A DNA stretch of 64,000 nt, taken from the NCBI GenBank assembly GCA_026214975.1, contig CM047806.1:99875832-99939831 (forward strand), written 5' to 3'. The DNA is from Gentiana macrophylla (lineage: Eukaryota > Streptophyta > Magnoliopsida > Gentianales > Gentianaceae). The translations under genes were made by a program, and so were the position numbers. Under the pieces are notes generated by a model. That model saw nothing but the letters and a program-made list of their open reading frames with translations. It made no database searches and was not told where the DNA came from. This document shows, piece by piece, positions 1 through 10,563 of the stretch (the stretch's first letter is position 1; the number at the start of each line of letters is the position of its first letter).

Positions 1-2038
1 AAAGGGTAATAGATTTAAAGAAGTAACATAGCTTGTTCATAACAACCTTCGGGGTCATATGAAAGGTACAAGCTAGTGGGAGTTTTTTGAAGTAGTGACA
101 TTTTGTCTAATAACTACTCGAAACTCCGGTAAGTTTATCCAAAATATTTGGAGGAAATCTCTGATTTAACCAGAGATAGAGTATTCTATACCCAGAAATA
201 GGTTATTGCGTAGTCTTCGGGACTGATGCTCGGCCTACCTCCCAGTGAAATGCTTTCACTAAGGGATACACCATAAATTTGCCTTATATAGTTATTGATG
301 TGCTACGATACGCTGTTGAACTCATTTAAGATATTGGTTGCAAAATAACGGTTATAATGAAAAACTGAGAAGTCTACCTAAAAGATGCCTATGCATTTGT
401 GGATAAGGAGTGAATTCGGTTCACCACACTTCCGTAAATATAGACATTTAGCATTTAGTGCTTGAAGGTAGGACTGGAAATTTTGTGTACACGTTCAGGT
501 CATGAAATATCTTAATGCATTGAGTAAAGGTTGGTTATAAAACTCGTAAAAATCAGAGAATGACGGTGATACTTTCAAACTCAGTCTGATAGAGTCTATA
601 AATAACAACCTTAGATTTTGAAGTATTTGTACTCAATATGTTACTAACTGATTTGTTCAGTCCACATCCAACACCGGCAGTTGGTGATAACACTAGTAAG
701 AACTACTAAACTAGATCAGTATATCAATCCACCCCGAACGCAGTGGGAGTATGGTTTGTCCATTACCCATTGCAGGACCTTACGGTCTATAGGGAAGATT
801 GATGACCTCTGATCCTTCGTGGGTCAGTATAGGATCTTGATCATAGAGGTTGGTTTAAAAGCCATAACCACAGCAATGGAGTTTGATACTCCAGTTCTGT
901 TGAAACTCTTGTAGAACCACCTGAGTATCTCAGGCCCAGTGGGAGTAATTGGAACTACACGGAGAAGAGTCGAATGAATAGGAAAGTTTAACTTTCAACG
1001 CAAAGCTGAGTAATTTAGGGGTGATTCCTTAATAGGTAGAGAGTTAACCGGACCGTGATCTCTCTTACCACTCGGTCTTGCTTGATTTACGTCGAGCGGG
1101 AAATAGGGTGATTCCCTAAGACTTCCTTGCCGAACAACGGAATCAATTCATTGAGCAGAAGGGTTTAGCTACTGAATAAATGACGGATTCGTTACAAAGC
1201 GAGAAAATAGGGGTGATTCCCAAGACCTTTTTTTGCGAGACTAACGGTATCTTAATTTATTCAGAAAGAACCTTTGGCAGATGCCTGCCATAGCTTATAT
1301 CCTTTGGGGATTAAAGCAAACCTCTCGGTCATTTCAAAGACATATATTTTAATATGTGGACTTGACTAGAATATTGATAAGTCTTTCGTAGACTGCGCAT
1401 CAATATTAGTAAAGTAGTATGTAGATTAGTGTTTGTGAATGGTATCACTGAAACAGTTGGAAACAACATGGGTGTGTTATCTGAAGTCAGAGTCTGACAT
1501 GCCAACGGGATTCATTCTAACGGATTTGATTCGCTCAAATTCACGAGAATCGATCATTGGCAATCCCATCCATTCACCTGGTTAAGATATTCTTTCATTT
1601 ATGCAACATTCAACGATGTAGTCTACCCTACCTCTTAGGAATGGTTATCTTAACCTGAGGATGAATACGAAATGGGATGTTTAGTGAACCCTCAAGTATC
1701 TTTGGGAGAATGAGGAATAATATGCTAGTATATTGAGGTGAAAACCAGAATATAAGTGATAACACTGGTTCTGGCTTTAGGTCAGATGAAGGATGATCGT
1801 TAAGTCGATTTCGTCCTCAGTGTTGAATCAAAAGCATATTGAAAGTGTACCACAGATTAGATGGAAAGCGACGTTTGATCCCAAAGATTGACTCAAGCCG
1901 CCAACCTACCTCGATCGTTGTATGACTCTTGGGGATCGCCTCACTTGTTTTGAGCAAGTGGGAGAATGTTGTAGATATAGATATAAAGGGTGTGCTCTAA
2001 AACAATTAATCCACTTGCCTTTCGTGCAAGTGGGAGAT
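1..2038 (+). mobile_element. Non-coding internal region of an LTR retrotransposon (TE1), 5' end outside the window
   Basis: This stretch leads directly into a polypurine tract and a 3' LTR at 2039, so it is the internal part of an LTR element read on the plus strand. No open frame of 60 codons or more lies in it, and I recognise no gag or pol motif. It may be a LARD-like non-autonomous element or the non-coding 3' portion of a large element. It contains five copies of the purine-rich octamer AGTGGGAG (75, 742, 938, 1957, 2029), and the phrase GGGTGATTCC recurs near 1020, 1108 and 1212. The lineage is not determined, although the polypurine tract is of copia style. Confidence 0.6.
2022..2038 (+). 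other. Polypurine tract of TE1, duplicated upstream
   Basis: The purine-rich sequence GCAAGTGGGAGAT ends immediately before the LTR start TGTTAGG, which is the position of a plus-strand primer site. A near-copy, GCAAGTGGGAGAATGTT, occurs about 72 bases upstream at 1954-1970 and is followed by related sequence. This suggests a local duplication of the tract together with the LTR edge. Confidence 0.75.
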
Positions 2039-3869
2039 TGTTAGGTGTAGTGCACGAAAGACAATTATCTAATTGTTTTAGGACAGAATTAATAATTCAT
2101 CTTATTATACGCATGTATGCTTATAATTAAGACACTACTGAAAACTCTAAGTACCTCATTTATGTAATCACATAATTCAGTGTATGGCTATACACACGAG
2201 GATTGAGTTAGTGAGATGTACTTAAAATTAACTTAGTCCGTAGCGTTTATTTAATATGAGTACGGGTCTCATGATTAATTTGTTATTAATGTGCCCAGAA
2301 TACTTTAGGTGTGACAGTCTTATCCGGATATGCCTGTAATAGGGTACTAGTAGGGCATTTATATATGATGATAATCATATAGAAATTTGACCGATTTGAT
2401 TTGAGTTCTCGATATAATTCCATAATCGATAAGTCTTATCGAATCACAAGATGATCATATATGGATTAATCTTAATCCTGAGGTGATCACAGACAACTGC
2501 TTAGACCAGGGTAGAGTTTGATGTGTTAGTAAGGATCACTTCACAGTATGTAGTCCAACACTTCTCGTTGGGTCTATTCTGGGATGAGTAAGTAGTCTGT
2601 GCTATCACAGATATGGAATCCATTCCTTCCCTCAGGAAGTAGACAGACAGTTCCCTTATTTGTAAACCCTAGAAACTGATCGATCGGCCGAGTTCATATT
2701 ATATTGGATATGAACTAATTGATCACTATAGGGTTAATGGTAAATAAGGATAATATGTTTCGAGAAGGGTTTACGGAAATATACCGAATCGAAGTGAACA
2801 GGCTATGGAGGATTTATCCGTATGTAATGATTATATCAGTGGACGCTTTCGACTCATAAATTGAGTGTAAGTTATCTATATTCGATAGAGTTCATTTTCG
2901 GGTTTATGGTGGTGTAATCCCGGAATTAATAGGTTGGATATAATTATTCTGTCTGATGAATAATTTTTTATTCGATTTATTGTTGCTACTGAATATGGGT
3001 CCAAGGTCCCGACGTGGGCTCTAATATAGCATATAGGTTTCTCGTCGTTGCACCTCAATTATAATTAAATAGTTGGATTGGACTATTTAATTGATATGTG
3101 AATTAATTGTTTAGTTGGACTAAATAATTAAATACACTGAAAAGACATTTTTAAATGGACTCGGCCCAAATTAGTGTGTTGACCTTTTGACCTAATTGGT
3201 CAAATATAGAAAAATGCGTGTGAACCTTTTTGAGAAAAGGTGGCGCCATTTGATATTAAGTATTATTAAGAAATTAGTTTTCTTGGATAATTATTTAATA
3301 TGTGATTTATCTTTTATTTGTTAAATGATAATTCATGGAATATTAGATAATAATATGATTTATCCTAATTTGTTTGGGACAATTATTTTATTTATCTTTT
3401 ATTTGGAAAAAGGATTAATGTAATAATTATCTCTTAATTATTAAATCCTTGGAGGACAATGATTAATCTTCTATATAAAGAGAGTTCTCCCAAGCCTTTT
3501 GACACATTACAATTCACGCCATATGGGAAGAAAAGTACCTTGGAATTTTCGGCTATTTTCTTTGGGTTTCGAGTTGAAATAATCTTCGGGATTATTCCGG
3601 TAGCATATCAAGGAGGTCCGGCGGCGGGAAACACCATCCACTTGGTGTTGCTGAGAGACACACGGTGGAAGGCTGTGGCTGCTCAAAATACGCATTCTTG
3701 GAGATCTATCGTTCTTGGCGTTAAGCACCATAAAAGGTAGGCTCCTAAACCCCCTTGTAGGTTTAGATCTTTAATTTATGTTATTTGTTTCGTTTAGATC
3801 TAGATCTGATGCATTCCATCTAGCGTGTCGGGTCAATCTATGATTGATCCGACGATATTACATCTAACA
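2039..3869 (+). repeat. 3' LTR of TE1 (1831 bp)
   Basis: The LTR starts TGTTAGGTGTA and ends TACATCTAACA, which is an 11-base terminal inverted repeat with one mismatch and TG...CA ends. A polypurine tract sits directly upstream and no primer binding site follows, so this is the 3' copy on the plus strand. A good TATA box (CTATATAAAG, 3471-3480) lies about 400 bases before the end. The short frame at 3459-3740 lies in the expected transcribed part of the LTR and has no recognisable domain. The partner LTR and the upstream target duplication lie outside the window. Confidence 0.85.
3471..3480 (+). promoter_or_regulatory. TATA box of the TE1 LTR
   Basis: CTATATAAAG lies in the 3' third of the LTR, where the U3/R boundary is expected about 30 bases downstream. 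As a 3' LTR promoter it would read rightward into the Athila-like remnant. Confidence 0.55.
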
Positions 3870-5295
3870 ATAACGCCCTAAATAGTACCATTAACTATAC
3901 CCTTATTCATCCCGAATTCTGCTCAAGAGATGATAGATAGGATCGTTATTATATGTAATATGTGTTAAATGCTATGTGTATGTTTTTAGGATCGTAATTC
4001 TGTATCTGTGTTATTTTGCCAAAGATTTGGTACTGTTTTGTCTCGTTTTATGTGTTTTATAGGATGTACTGAATCTGGAGCATTGGAGATCGTATCTGGA
4101 CTAAAGGAAGCATGTTTAGCCAAGTAATAGAAGTCCAAGAAGAAATCTGCTGAAGAAAAAGAGAAAAAGTCAGCCCGGTTTACTGAGGGCTATGTCCTGT
4201 AAACCGAAGGCCTTGGGGAACACGAAATCGATTCTGCCGCGTCTACTAGGTCGGTTAGGGTTTTTATGAGTCATAAGTCGGCTGTTGTATCTATATAAAG
4301 CCGCATTAGTTGATTATTATATAGAAGTTTACACAAGTTTTGCATATTATATTATATACATTATATAATTTGATGAAACAAAGTTATTCCAAACTTTTGA
4401 GGAGTTATTTCTGGTTTTCTCCCCTTCTCTACCATCTCTAGCTTGAGTAGATCGAGCTAGATCTCCATTGCTGAAGGTATGAAGCTATGAACGTTCCTTT
4501 TGGTCTTCAATATGGTAGATCTATTCGTATTTATGTGTTTTAGTTAATCTGCATGTTTAACGAACCAATGATTTACTTAGATTAATCGTAATTGAGCAAT
4601 GTAGATCCATAATTAAGAAAAGCTGCCCCCGGTAAACCGGTGGTCTATACCGGTTTACCGAGGCAAAATTTAGGAAACTTAATTTGGAGGATTCACTACA
4701 GCTACGTTGATCGACATGTTTAATTAACAGTAGGTTAGTTCTTGCCAATCTGCTTATTGTATTCGTAAATTAACATGAAATACGAATAGTGAAGTGTTAG
4801 TTTGGACATAGTCTTGATGGACCCCAGGAACGTGCGGATCAGTGTCGACAGCTGTCTAGGCGGGTTAGCGGTATGAGTTAGCGCTCGATACCGGCAATTC
4901 TAGTTCTTTATGCGTATGGGATATTACGCACCAATTTTGCGTATAGATTGTCTACTACCATGGTTAGAGTAGATAGGGTTAGGAGTTGCACCCGTTGATT
5001 AAAACTAAATTAAAATCTCGCTCGATTAATTTAAGGAAATTATGTGGGCAAGTAAATTTAAAGATTAACTAATCCAAGTTAGTAGATCGGTAGGAAGAGG
5101 GGGAGAAATACCAAGTTTCTTTCATGTTTATTGTTGGTCAAAGACCATCTATGTAAACTTCTTGATTCTATTAGAATCGTTTATAATTAAAGTTGCAGTG
5201 TCTCTATGTGATCGACCTTGATTCGCCTTTAATATACTACGATGTACCTAGTATTCTTGCTAGTAATATCGATGTTAATGACTTACATGCGATCA
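3870..5295 (+). repeat. Athila-like 5' LTR (TE2); exact start uncertain
   Basis: The sequence ends GCGATCA seven bases before a tRNA-Asp type primer binding site, as in plant Athila/Tat gypsy elements, so the 3' border at 5295 is firm. A TATA box (CTATATAAAG) lies at 4291-4300. The start is not firm: TGATAGATAGG at 3932 is the best TG candidate (giving 1364 bp), but its match to the inverted end is weak and the second LTR is not in the window. Sequence upstream of 3932 may be part of it or plain flank. Confidence 0.6.
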
Positions 5296-5302
5296 AGATT
5301 TT

Positions 5303-5320
5303 TGGCGCCGTTTCCGGGGA
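5303..5320 (+). other. Primer binding site, tRNA-Asp type (TE2)
   Basis: TGGCGCCGTTTCCGGGGA matches the complement of the 3' end of plant tRNA-Asp at 17 of 18 positions (TTT in place of TTG). It lies seven bases after the LTR end. This primer is characteristic of the Athila branch of Ty3/gypsy. Confidence 0.85.
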
Positions 5321-6366
5321 CAATGGCCAATTTTAAGGATAAACGTTTTAATTCTGATTAAGAAGTCATTTTTATTTTATTTTATTTTCTTTTGAGTCTT
5401 GAGTCAGTCTGGATCAAACGTGCACCTGTTAATCTGTCAGGATACGAGATTTTAGGTCTGGTTTACCGAGGTTTACCTCCGGTTTACGAGACCCGAAAAT
5501 CAAATTACGGCGATCTTGTCATCTGTGTGTGTATCTCGGTTGATTTTAGTTAGTAGGTCCGCAGCGATTGGGATCAACCCCAAACCAAACGGGAGTTGCT
5601 AACCTTTTCTTTGTTTTATTTTGTCTCTTTTGCAGGAGTATCAAGACACTTCAGAAATTCACTCAAGAAAAAGCAATTAAGGCTAGATGAGTCAAACACA
5701 ATGCCTCGTACGGTGTTGAACATCAAACCAATCTATATGTACCCTGGATCAGAAGCCGAGAGCAATACTGGTCGATAAAAAGCACGTGGAGGAGGAGACC
5801 GAAATGCTTAAGCGGGAGCGAGAGAAAACCTGAACGAGTATGAGACTAGCGGCCAGGTACGTTTCCTATCGAGCTAATTGATATATCGTCCGATTACGAC
5901 TCCGATGATCCGGAGGAGGACCTAGACACCATATTCTTAGATTCTGAGGATTACCTAGATTCTGACACTGTAGAAACGTTAGGTGACCCTGGAACGTTTC
6001 GACTCCCAGTCTCTATCAATGGTATCTCTGTAGGTTAGGTCTTTGTGATTCCGGTTCAAGTTGTAACATTCTACCTCTATCCCTCTGCCAGAAGATTGAG
6101 CTTCCGGTCATTATGAATCAAACCCAAACTATGACCTTTGTTGATAGGACTAGAGATATGCCTGCCGGTCTGCTGAGAAAGTGCACGATAAAGGCAGGAG
6201 GGTTCACTTTTCCAATTGACTTCACGGTTATAGACGTACCAGAGGACCCAAGTGCCCCAGTTTTGTTGGGAAGACCTTTCTTAGCGACAAGCAGAGCAAT
6301 CATGGACTTTGATAATGGGGAGATCACTTTAAGTCTGAACAATGATGCAGTATCTTTCAAAATTTA
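5321..6366 (+). pseudogene. TE2 leader, acidic linker and aspartic protease remnant (Athila-like)
   Basis: No normal gag follows the primer site. After a leader with a splice-acceptor-like TTTTGCAG near 5635 there is an acidic stretch (about 5880-6030, rich in Asp, Glu and Ser). The retroviral-type aspartic protease follows. The active site D-S-G is encoded at 6047-6055, followed by S-S-C-N-I-L-P. The C-terminal flap/helix motif L-L-G-R-P-F-L lies inside the 84-codon frame at 6113-6367. The frame is broken just upstream of the active site (G-I-S-V-G runs into a stop) and terminates at 6365. RT and integrase are absent because a copia element is inserted at 6466. The element is dead, and its gag appears to have been lost before that insertion. 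Confidence 0.7.
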
Positions 6367-7314
6367 GAGCCCCTAGATAATAGGCCGGAAAGTTGCAAGA
6401 TGACTTATGATTCAGGAAAAGTAGAAGTCATGGAGAAAGAGAAGGAATGGCATAGGCAACGAGAGTGTTGGTCCCTTGAAAAGGATTTGGTTAAGTATAG
6501 TGGGGGGGGGGGGTGAATAAACTTAACACTTAAAACTTTTTGGAGTTAACAAACTCAGCAACTTCAGCAGCCTGCTGACACTCAGTAGTCTACTGACTGT
6601 TGAGTTTACTGAATTTGTGCAGCGGAAATATATCAAAAACTAAGCCTTATTACTTGTTGTTAAATATGATACCAAGTATTAGATACTCAGTAGTGTATGT
6701 GTGTGATTCAGTTGCTAGATTCAGTAGATTGACGTGCTAGATAAACTAAATGCAGAAAGTAAGTAGACAGATTTTATAGTGGTTCCAGGTGGTGTAATCC
6801 TGTCATTCCACTCTTCTCCTGTGATGTTGGAGGTAATTCACTAGAGATTCTTGAGGTAGCTGTTACAAAAATCCCTAAGATGCTTGTCCTTCACAAATAA
6901 CTATGGCTTCACAAACTGAACACTTGGAGCAGTAGGATTGTTTGCTCCAAAGTCTTCCACTTGGTCCTTGAAGGGTAGGATTTCCTCTTCACCACTCCAC
7001 CACAAACAACGATCCTTGACACAAATGTGCTTCAACTTGTCTCTCATAGATGCCTTGTAAAAGAAAGTTTGAATCAATAAGTGATTCGACTTTTCAAAGC
7101 ACTTGATCGAGATGATATGATCGCTGACTTGATGTCTTCAAGTGTGTAAACTTGATGTAGCTTCAATGTAGATTACACTTGAAGAATTGTACTGGATCAA
7201 TAGCCTTATGCTCAGTAGGGTCAGCAGGGTGTTTGATCGATTTAATTCTGATTGCTCAAGATGGATCCTTATTTTTCTTCAAAAATCATCACTTGTATCT
7301 GAGTTAGGAGTCCT

Positions 7315-7324
7315 CTATTTATAG
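7315..7324 (-). promoter_or_regulatory. TATA box of the TE3 LTR
   Basis: On the minus strand the sequence reads CTATAAATAG. It is the only good TATA box in the intact part of the LTR, and its orientation agrees with the polypurine tract and pol. Confidence 0.55.
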
Positions 7325-8516
7325 GTAGAAATCCTTATGACTTATGTTTGAAATTCAAACATAGCCGTTTTGGATTTGTCTCCATCTTGACTTGCTTTTT
7401 CTGACTGTTCCTATGGTGACACATGCCGGACTCCTTTTGACGCTTTTCGTTTGATCTGTCCACCCTTTGACTTGTATCCATTGGATAAATGTCTGAATCT
7501 TTCCAACGTCCCTTTAATCTTAACCATTGATTTGTTTGACAAAATCAGAGGTTGTTAGCTGTCCCTTTCTTTGTAATCTTCCAATGTAGACTTTGATTAA
7601 ATCGAAATATGTGTCCAAAGAGTTCCACGAGAACATAAGTCTCTCGATATACACATCGATGGTGATCCATAATTTGCAGTGTTTAAAAACACTTCAGCTA
7701 ACTGTCTTTTATCTAACTTTTATTTATGAAGTTTGATTACACCTTTTTGAACATAACTAAGTTCCAATCACCACTTAACTTGTGGAACTTAGACCTTGTA
7801 CACAAGGTATATGTAATCAGTTTAGGTCATCACAGACTTCCCCAAATTCTGATTCCATATCCTTGACTTTAATTACTAAGTTTGATCCCTTAGCCTTCAA
7901 TAACTGAGTTTGAGCCCTCAGCCTTCAATCTTCAGCAGGTTCCTGATTAGTTTACTGACTCAGCTACCCTACTGATCTAGACTAGTCTGCTGATGTAAGT
8001 CAGCTGACCTTTTACAGTGCTTGTTTGATCAAACCTATTGATGAGCTAAAATTTACCCCTCAAAAATACATTTATAAAAACTCGTAATCGTGGGTAAACT
8101 AACTCTCTAACCGGCGAGTACCGGTGTCGATTGTTAGGATAGCTACAGAGTCTGAGTCGATCCCAAGAGAAATGTGGTTGTGAGTACCAAAGCGAACGTG
8201 TGTCTTAGTCTAGGCGATCAAAGTTTAGGTGGAGAGATATTATACTAATGCAAAAAGTAAAGTTTAACTAATAAGATTAAAAAGCATAGCCAAACTATGA
8301 TCCAACAGGTTGTCACCTCAGGAATGACTTGACAAGGAGTGTGTTTTAACTGATTCAGTTTATATGACATTCACGGGTGTCAACTCTTTATTCTTGCATT
8401 AAGATCTGAACAACTCTCACTTAACCCCATACCAGGTTTATTAACTCTCCCTTTAGAAAGCTAACTACTTTAACATGGTTGACCAGAATAAAAAGCCGCT
8501 GAAAACCCTCACAAAA

Positions 8517-8693
8517 GCATAGTTTTAACGTGTCACTTAGGTTGTCAATCTAACTATTAAAGCTATGTTTTAGTGATACTAATACCTGTTTTCTTCATTT
8601 CGTAAGAATAAGAATCTCACATAGGCATAGTCCTGACCTGTCACTCAGGTTGTCAATCTGACAATCAAGACTATGATTAGTGATACTCATATC
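8517..8693. repeat. 70 bp direct repeat, period 108 bp
   Basis: The segment at 8517-8586 (GCATAGTTTTAACGTGTCAC at its start) recurs at 8625-8693 (GCATAGTCCTGACCTGTCAC at its start). Both continue through GGTTGTCAATCT to AGTGATACT. It lies within the solo LTR. Confidence 0.85.
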
Positions 8694-8930
8694 CCACATC
8701 TCGCCGCAAAATGCATTTATAAGCTCGATGTAACAATGAGCAAGGTTGTAAACCTCATTCAAAGCTATTAAAATGATCAAAACTGGTTTTAGAACATGAG
8801 TTTATCATACGAACATTTAATTATGCGCGACACAACTCCATCTCGTTTCCCTTTTAGGATTTCACCCGGTTTCACATAATTCGGCTATGAAAAGTTTAGC
8901 TACTCATAATAACGGAAAAGGAAAATATAC

Positions 8931-9171
8931 TATATATATATACATATACATAGATATATATAAATACATAAGCATAAATATAGATATATATATAGATAGA
9001 TAGATAGATATATATATATATACTACATGCTACGAAAAGAAAAGAAAATTAAAAGAAGACAAAGGAATAAAAGATAAGGGGAATAAAAACAAGAGGGGAC
9101 AAGGGGACAAAGAGAATATGGAAGATAAGGGGAATATTTTTATATCTATGTATATATATTTGTACTACTAG

Positions 9172-9216
<45 letters not shown>

Positions 9217-9432
9217 GATAGATAGATAGTTAGATATATAGATATATATTAATACTACAAACAAAAATACAAAGAAAGAAGAAAATGAAAGGGACGAAAA
9301 GGGGAAAGGAAGGATAAGGGAATATTAGCTATGTATATATAGATATATATATATGAAAGAAACAAAGAAAAGATGAAGATGAAGATATATATGGAGATGT
9401 ATATATATATATATATATATATATAGATACTA

Positions 9433-9495
<63 letters not shown>

Positions 9496-9537
9496 TACTA
9501 CAAATAAAATACAAGAGCAAAAGGAAATTGGAATTTG

Positions 9538-9601
<64 letters not shown>
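8931..9601. repeat. Compound TA/GATA microsatellite blocks
   Basis: Long alternating TA runs occur at about 8931-9024, 9150-9250, 9390-9494 and 9540-9599. Short GATA tracts and AG-rich spacers with ACTAC phrases lie between them. The repeated arrangement (TA run, ACTAC, purine-rich spacer) suggests several rounds of local duplication. An open frame through this block is only a repeat translation (Tyr-Ile repeats). Confidence 0.95.
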
Positions 9602-9602
<1 letters not shown>

Positions 9603-10434
9603 ACTACAACAACAAAAGAAAGAAAATAAGAACAACAAAAGAAAGGAAATGGCCCTAAGGCAAGGGGCAAGGATTTTGTGATGGGTCTTGGCTTGTATTT
9701 ATAGGCAAAATGTTCGAACAGAGTCAAAACTGAATCGAACCGAGTCAGAACCGAATCGAACTTATTCAGCTGTTTGGTAAAATGCCCATAACTTGAGTTG
9801 TAGACCTCCGATTGACGTGATTCAAAATGCGTTGGAAAGCTCTTTCGAAGATCTAAAACTTTCATCAAGAAGTCATCCTCTGAAAATGCCTTTTTCGTAT
9901 GGCCTTGGGCTCCAAGTAATCCTTCTTCAGTCAGGCAAAACTCTCGTCTCGTTATTCAGTCTTCAGTTCTGTCTCCGCAGTAAATCTTAACTTTCTTACC
10001 TGAACACAAAGAAATGAACCGCGAGTAAATCTGACAATAAAAGTCCAAAAACACAGTATAAATATACTGTGAATACATTTTATACTGATATATTTTTTAT
10101 GGGTTTTTAATATATTTTCTGACAAAACACTCCGGTTACTAAACCGATACAAAAACTAGTAAAAACTTATAAAAACACAATATTTTACAAAATAGTCACG
10201 ACTTATATATTTTTATGAAATTTAGGAATTAATGACTTTAATTGATATAAAAGTGCTCGAAATGGTATTAGAAATGGGGTAAAAAGTTATGAAAATAACT
10301 GTGAATTTTTCCGTCATCACCTATACAAGATCAAACTCTAATAAACCTATACATTTGATCTAGACATCTTTTTGCCTTTGCTCTATAACAGCTAGTCTGG
10401 CACTCATCACTAAAACTTAAAAATAAGTCCAACA

Positions 10435-10451
10435 ATTTCCCCTTTTTTGGT
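10435..10451 (-). other. Polypurine tract of TE3
   Basis: On the minus strand the sequence reads CCAAAAAAGGGGAAAT directly before the LTR start TGTTGGAC. This is the plus-strand DNA primer site and fixes the TE3 orientation. Confidence 0.85.
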
Positions 10452-10563
10452 GATGATGCCAATACCCTCCTAACAGCAAAGCAAAAAGATTAAAAACAAA
10501 AACAGAACAAACTTAGTCAATTCTCATTCTTACAAAAAGTAAAGCAATTGTAAGTATGCTGAT

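Larger units (their letters stand above)
8039..10319 (-). mobile_element. Solo LTR (2281 bp) of a gypsy-type element inside the TE3 LTR (TE4)
   Basis: The block starts TGATGAGC and ends CGTCATCA, and is flanked on both sides by the 5 bp duplication CCTAT (8034-8038 and 10320-10324). No primer site, polypurine tract or coding motif lies within, so it is a solo LTR left by LTR-LTR recombination. A TATAAATA box on the minus strand (near 9697-9705) gives the orientation. Wording such as TCGATCCCAAGAG and CATAGCCAAACTATGATCCAA resembles the LTR-like block near 20 kb, suggesting a Tat/Athila-type gypsy source. It contains a 70 bp direct repeat and long TA microsatellites. Confidence 0.85.
6466..10434 (-). 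repeat. 3' LTR of a SIRE/Maximus-like copia element (TE3), split by a solo LTR
   Basis: On the plus strand it starts TGTTGGTCCC and ends AAGTCCAACA, giving TG...CA ends with inverted TGTTGG/CCAACA. The adjoining purine tract on the minus strand (10435-10451) shows this is the 3' LTR of a minus-strand element. The 5 bases before it (6461-6465, GAGAG) would be the target duplication, with the partner beyond the assembly gap. Without the 2281 bp insert and its 5 bp duplication the LTR is 1684 bp. It carries a run of 12 G at 6502-6513, a minus-strand TATA box (CTATAAATAG, plus positions 7315-7324) and many TCAGCAG/CTGCTGA motifs. Confidence 0.85.

Noticed and set aside
3459..3740. 93-codon plus-strand frame as a gene
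   Set aside because: It lies wholly in the transcribed part of the TE1 LTR, has an open frame on the opposite strand too, and shows no domain.
8931..9601. Origin of replication or matrix attachment region because of the AT-rich tracts
   Set aside because: Simple TA repeats alone do not support such a role, and the tracts belong to a solo LTR.
9329..9868. 179-codon minus-strand open frame with long Tyr-Ile runs
   Set aside because: It is only the translation of TA microsatellites in the solo LTR. No domain and no coding composition.
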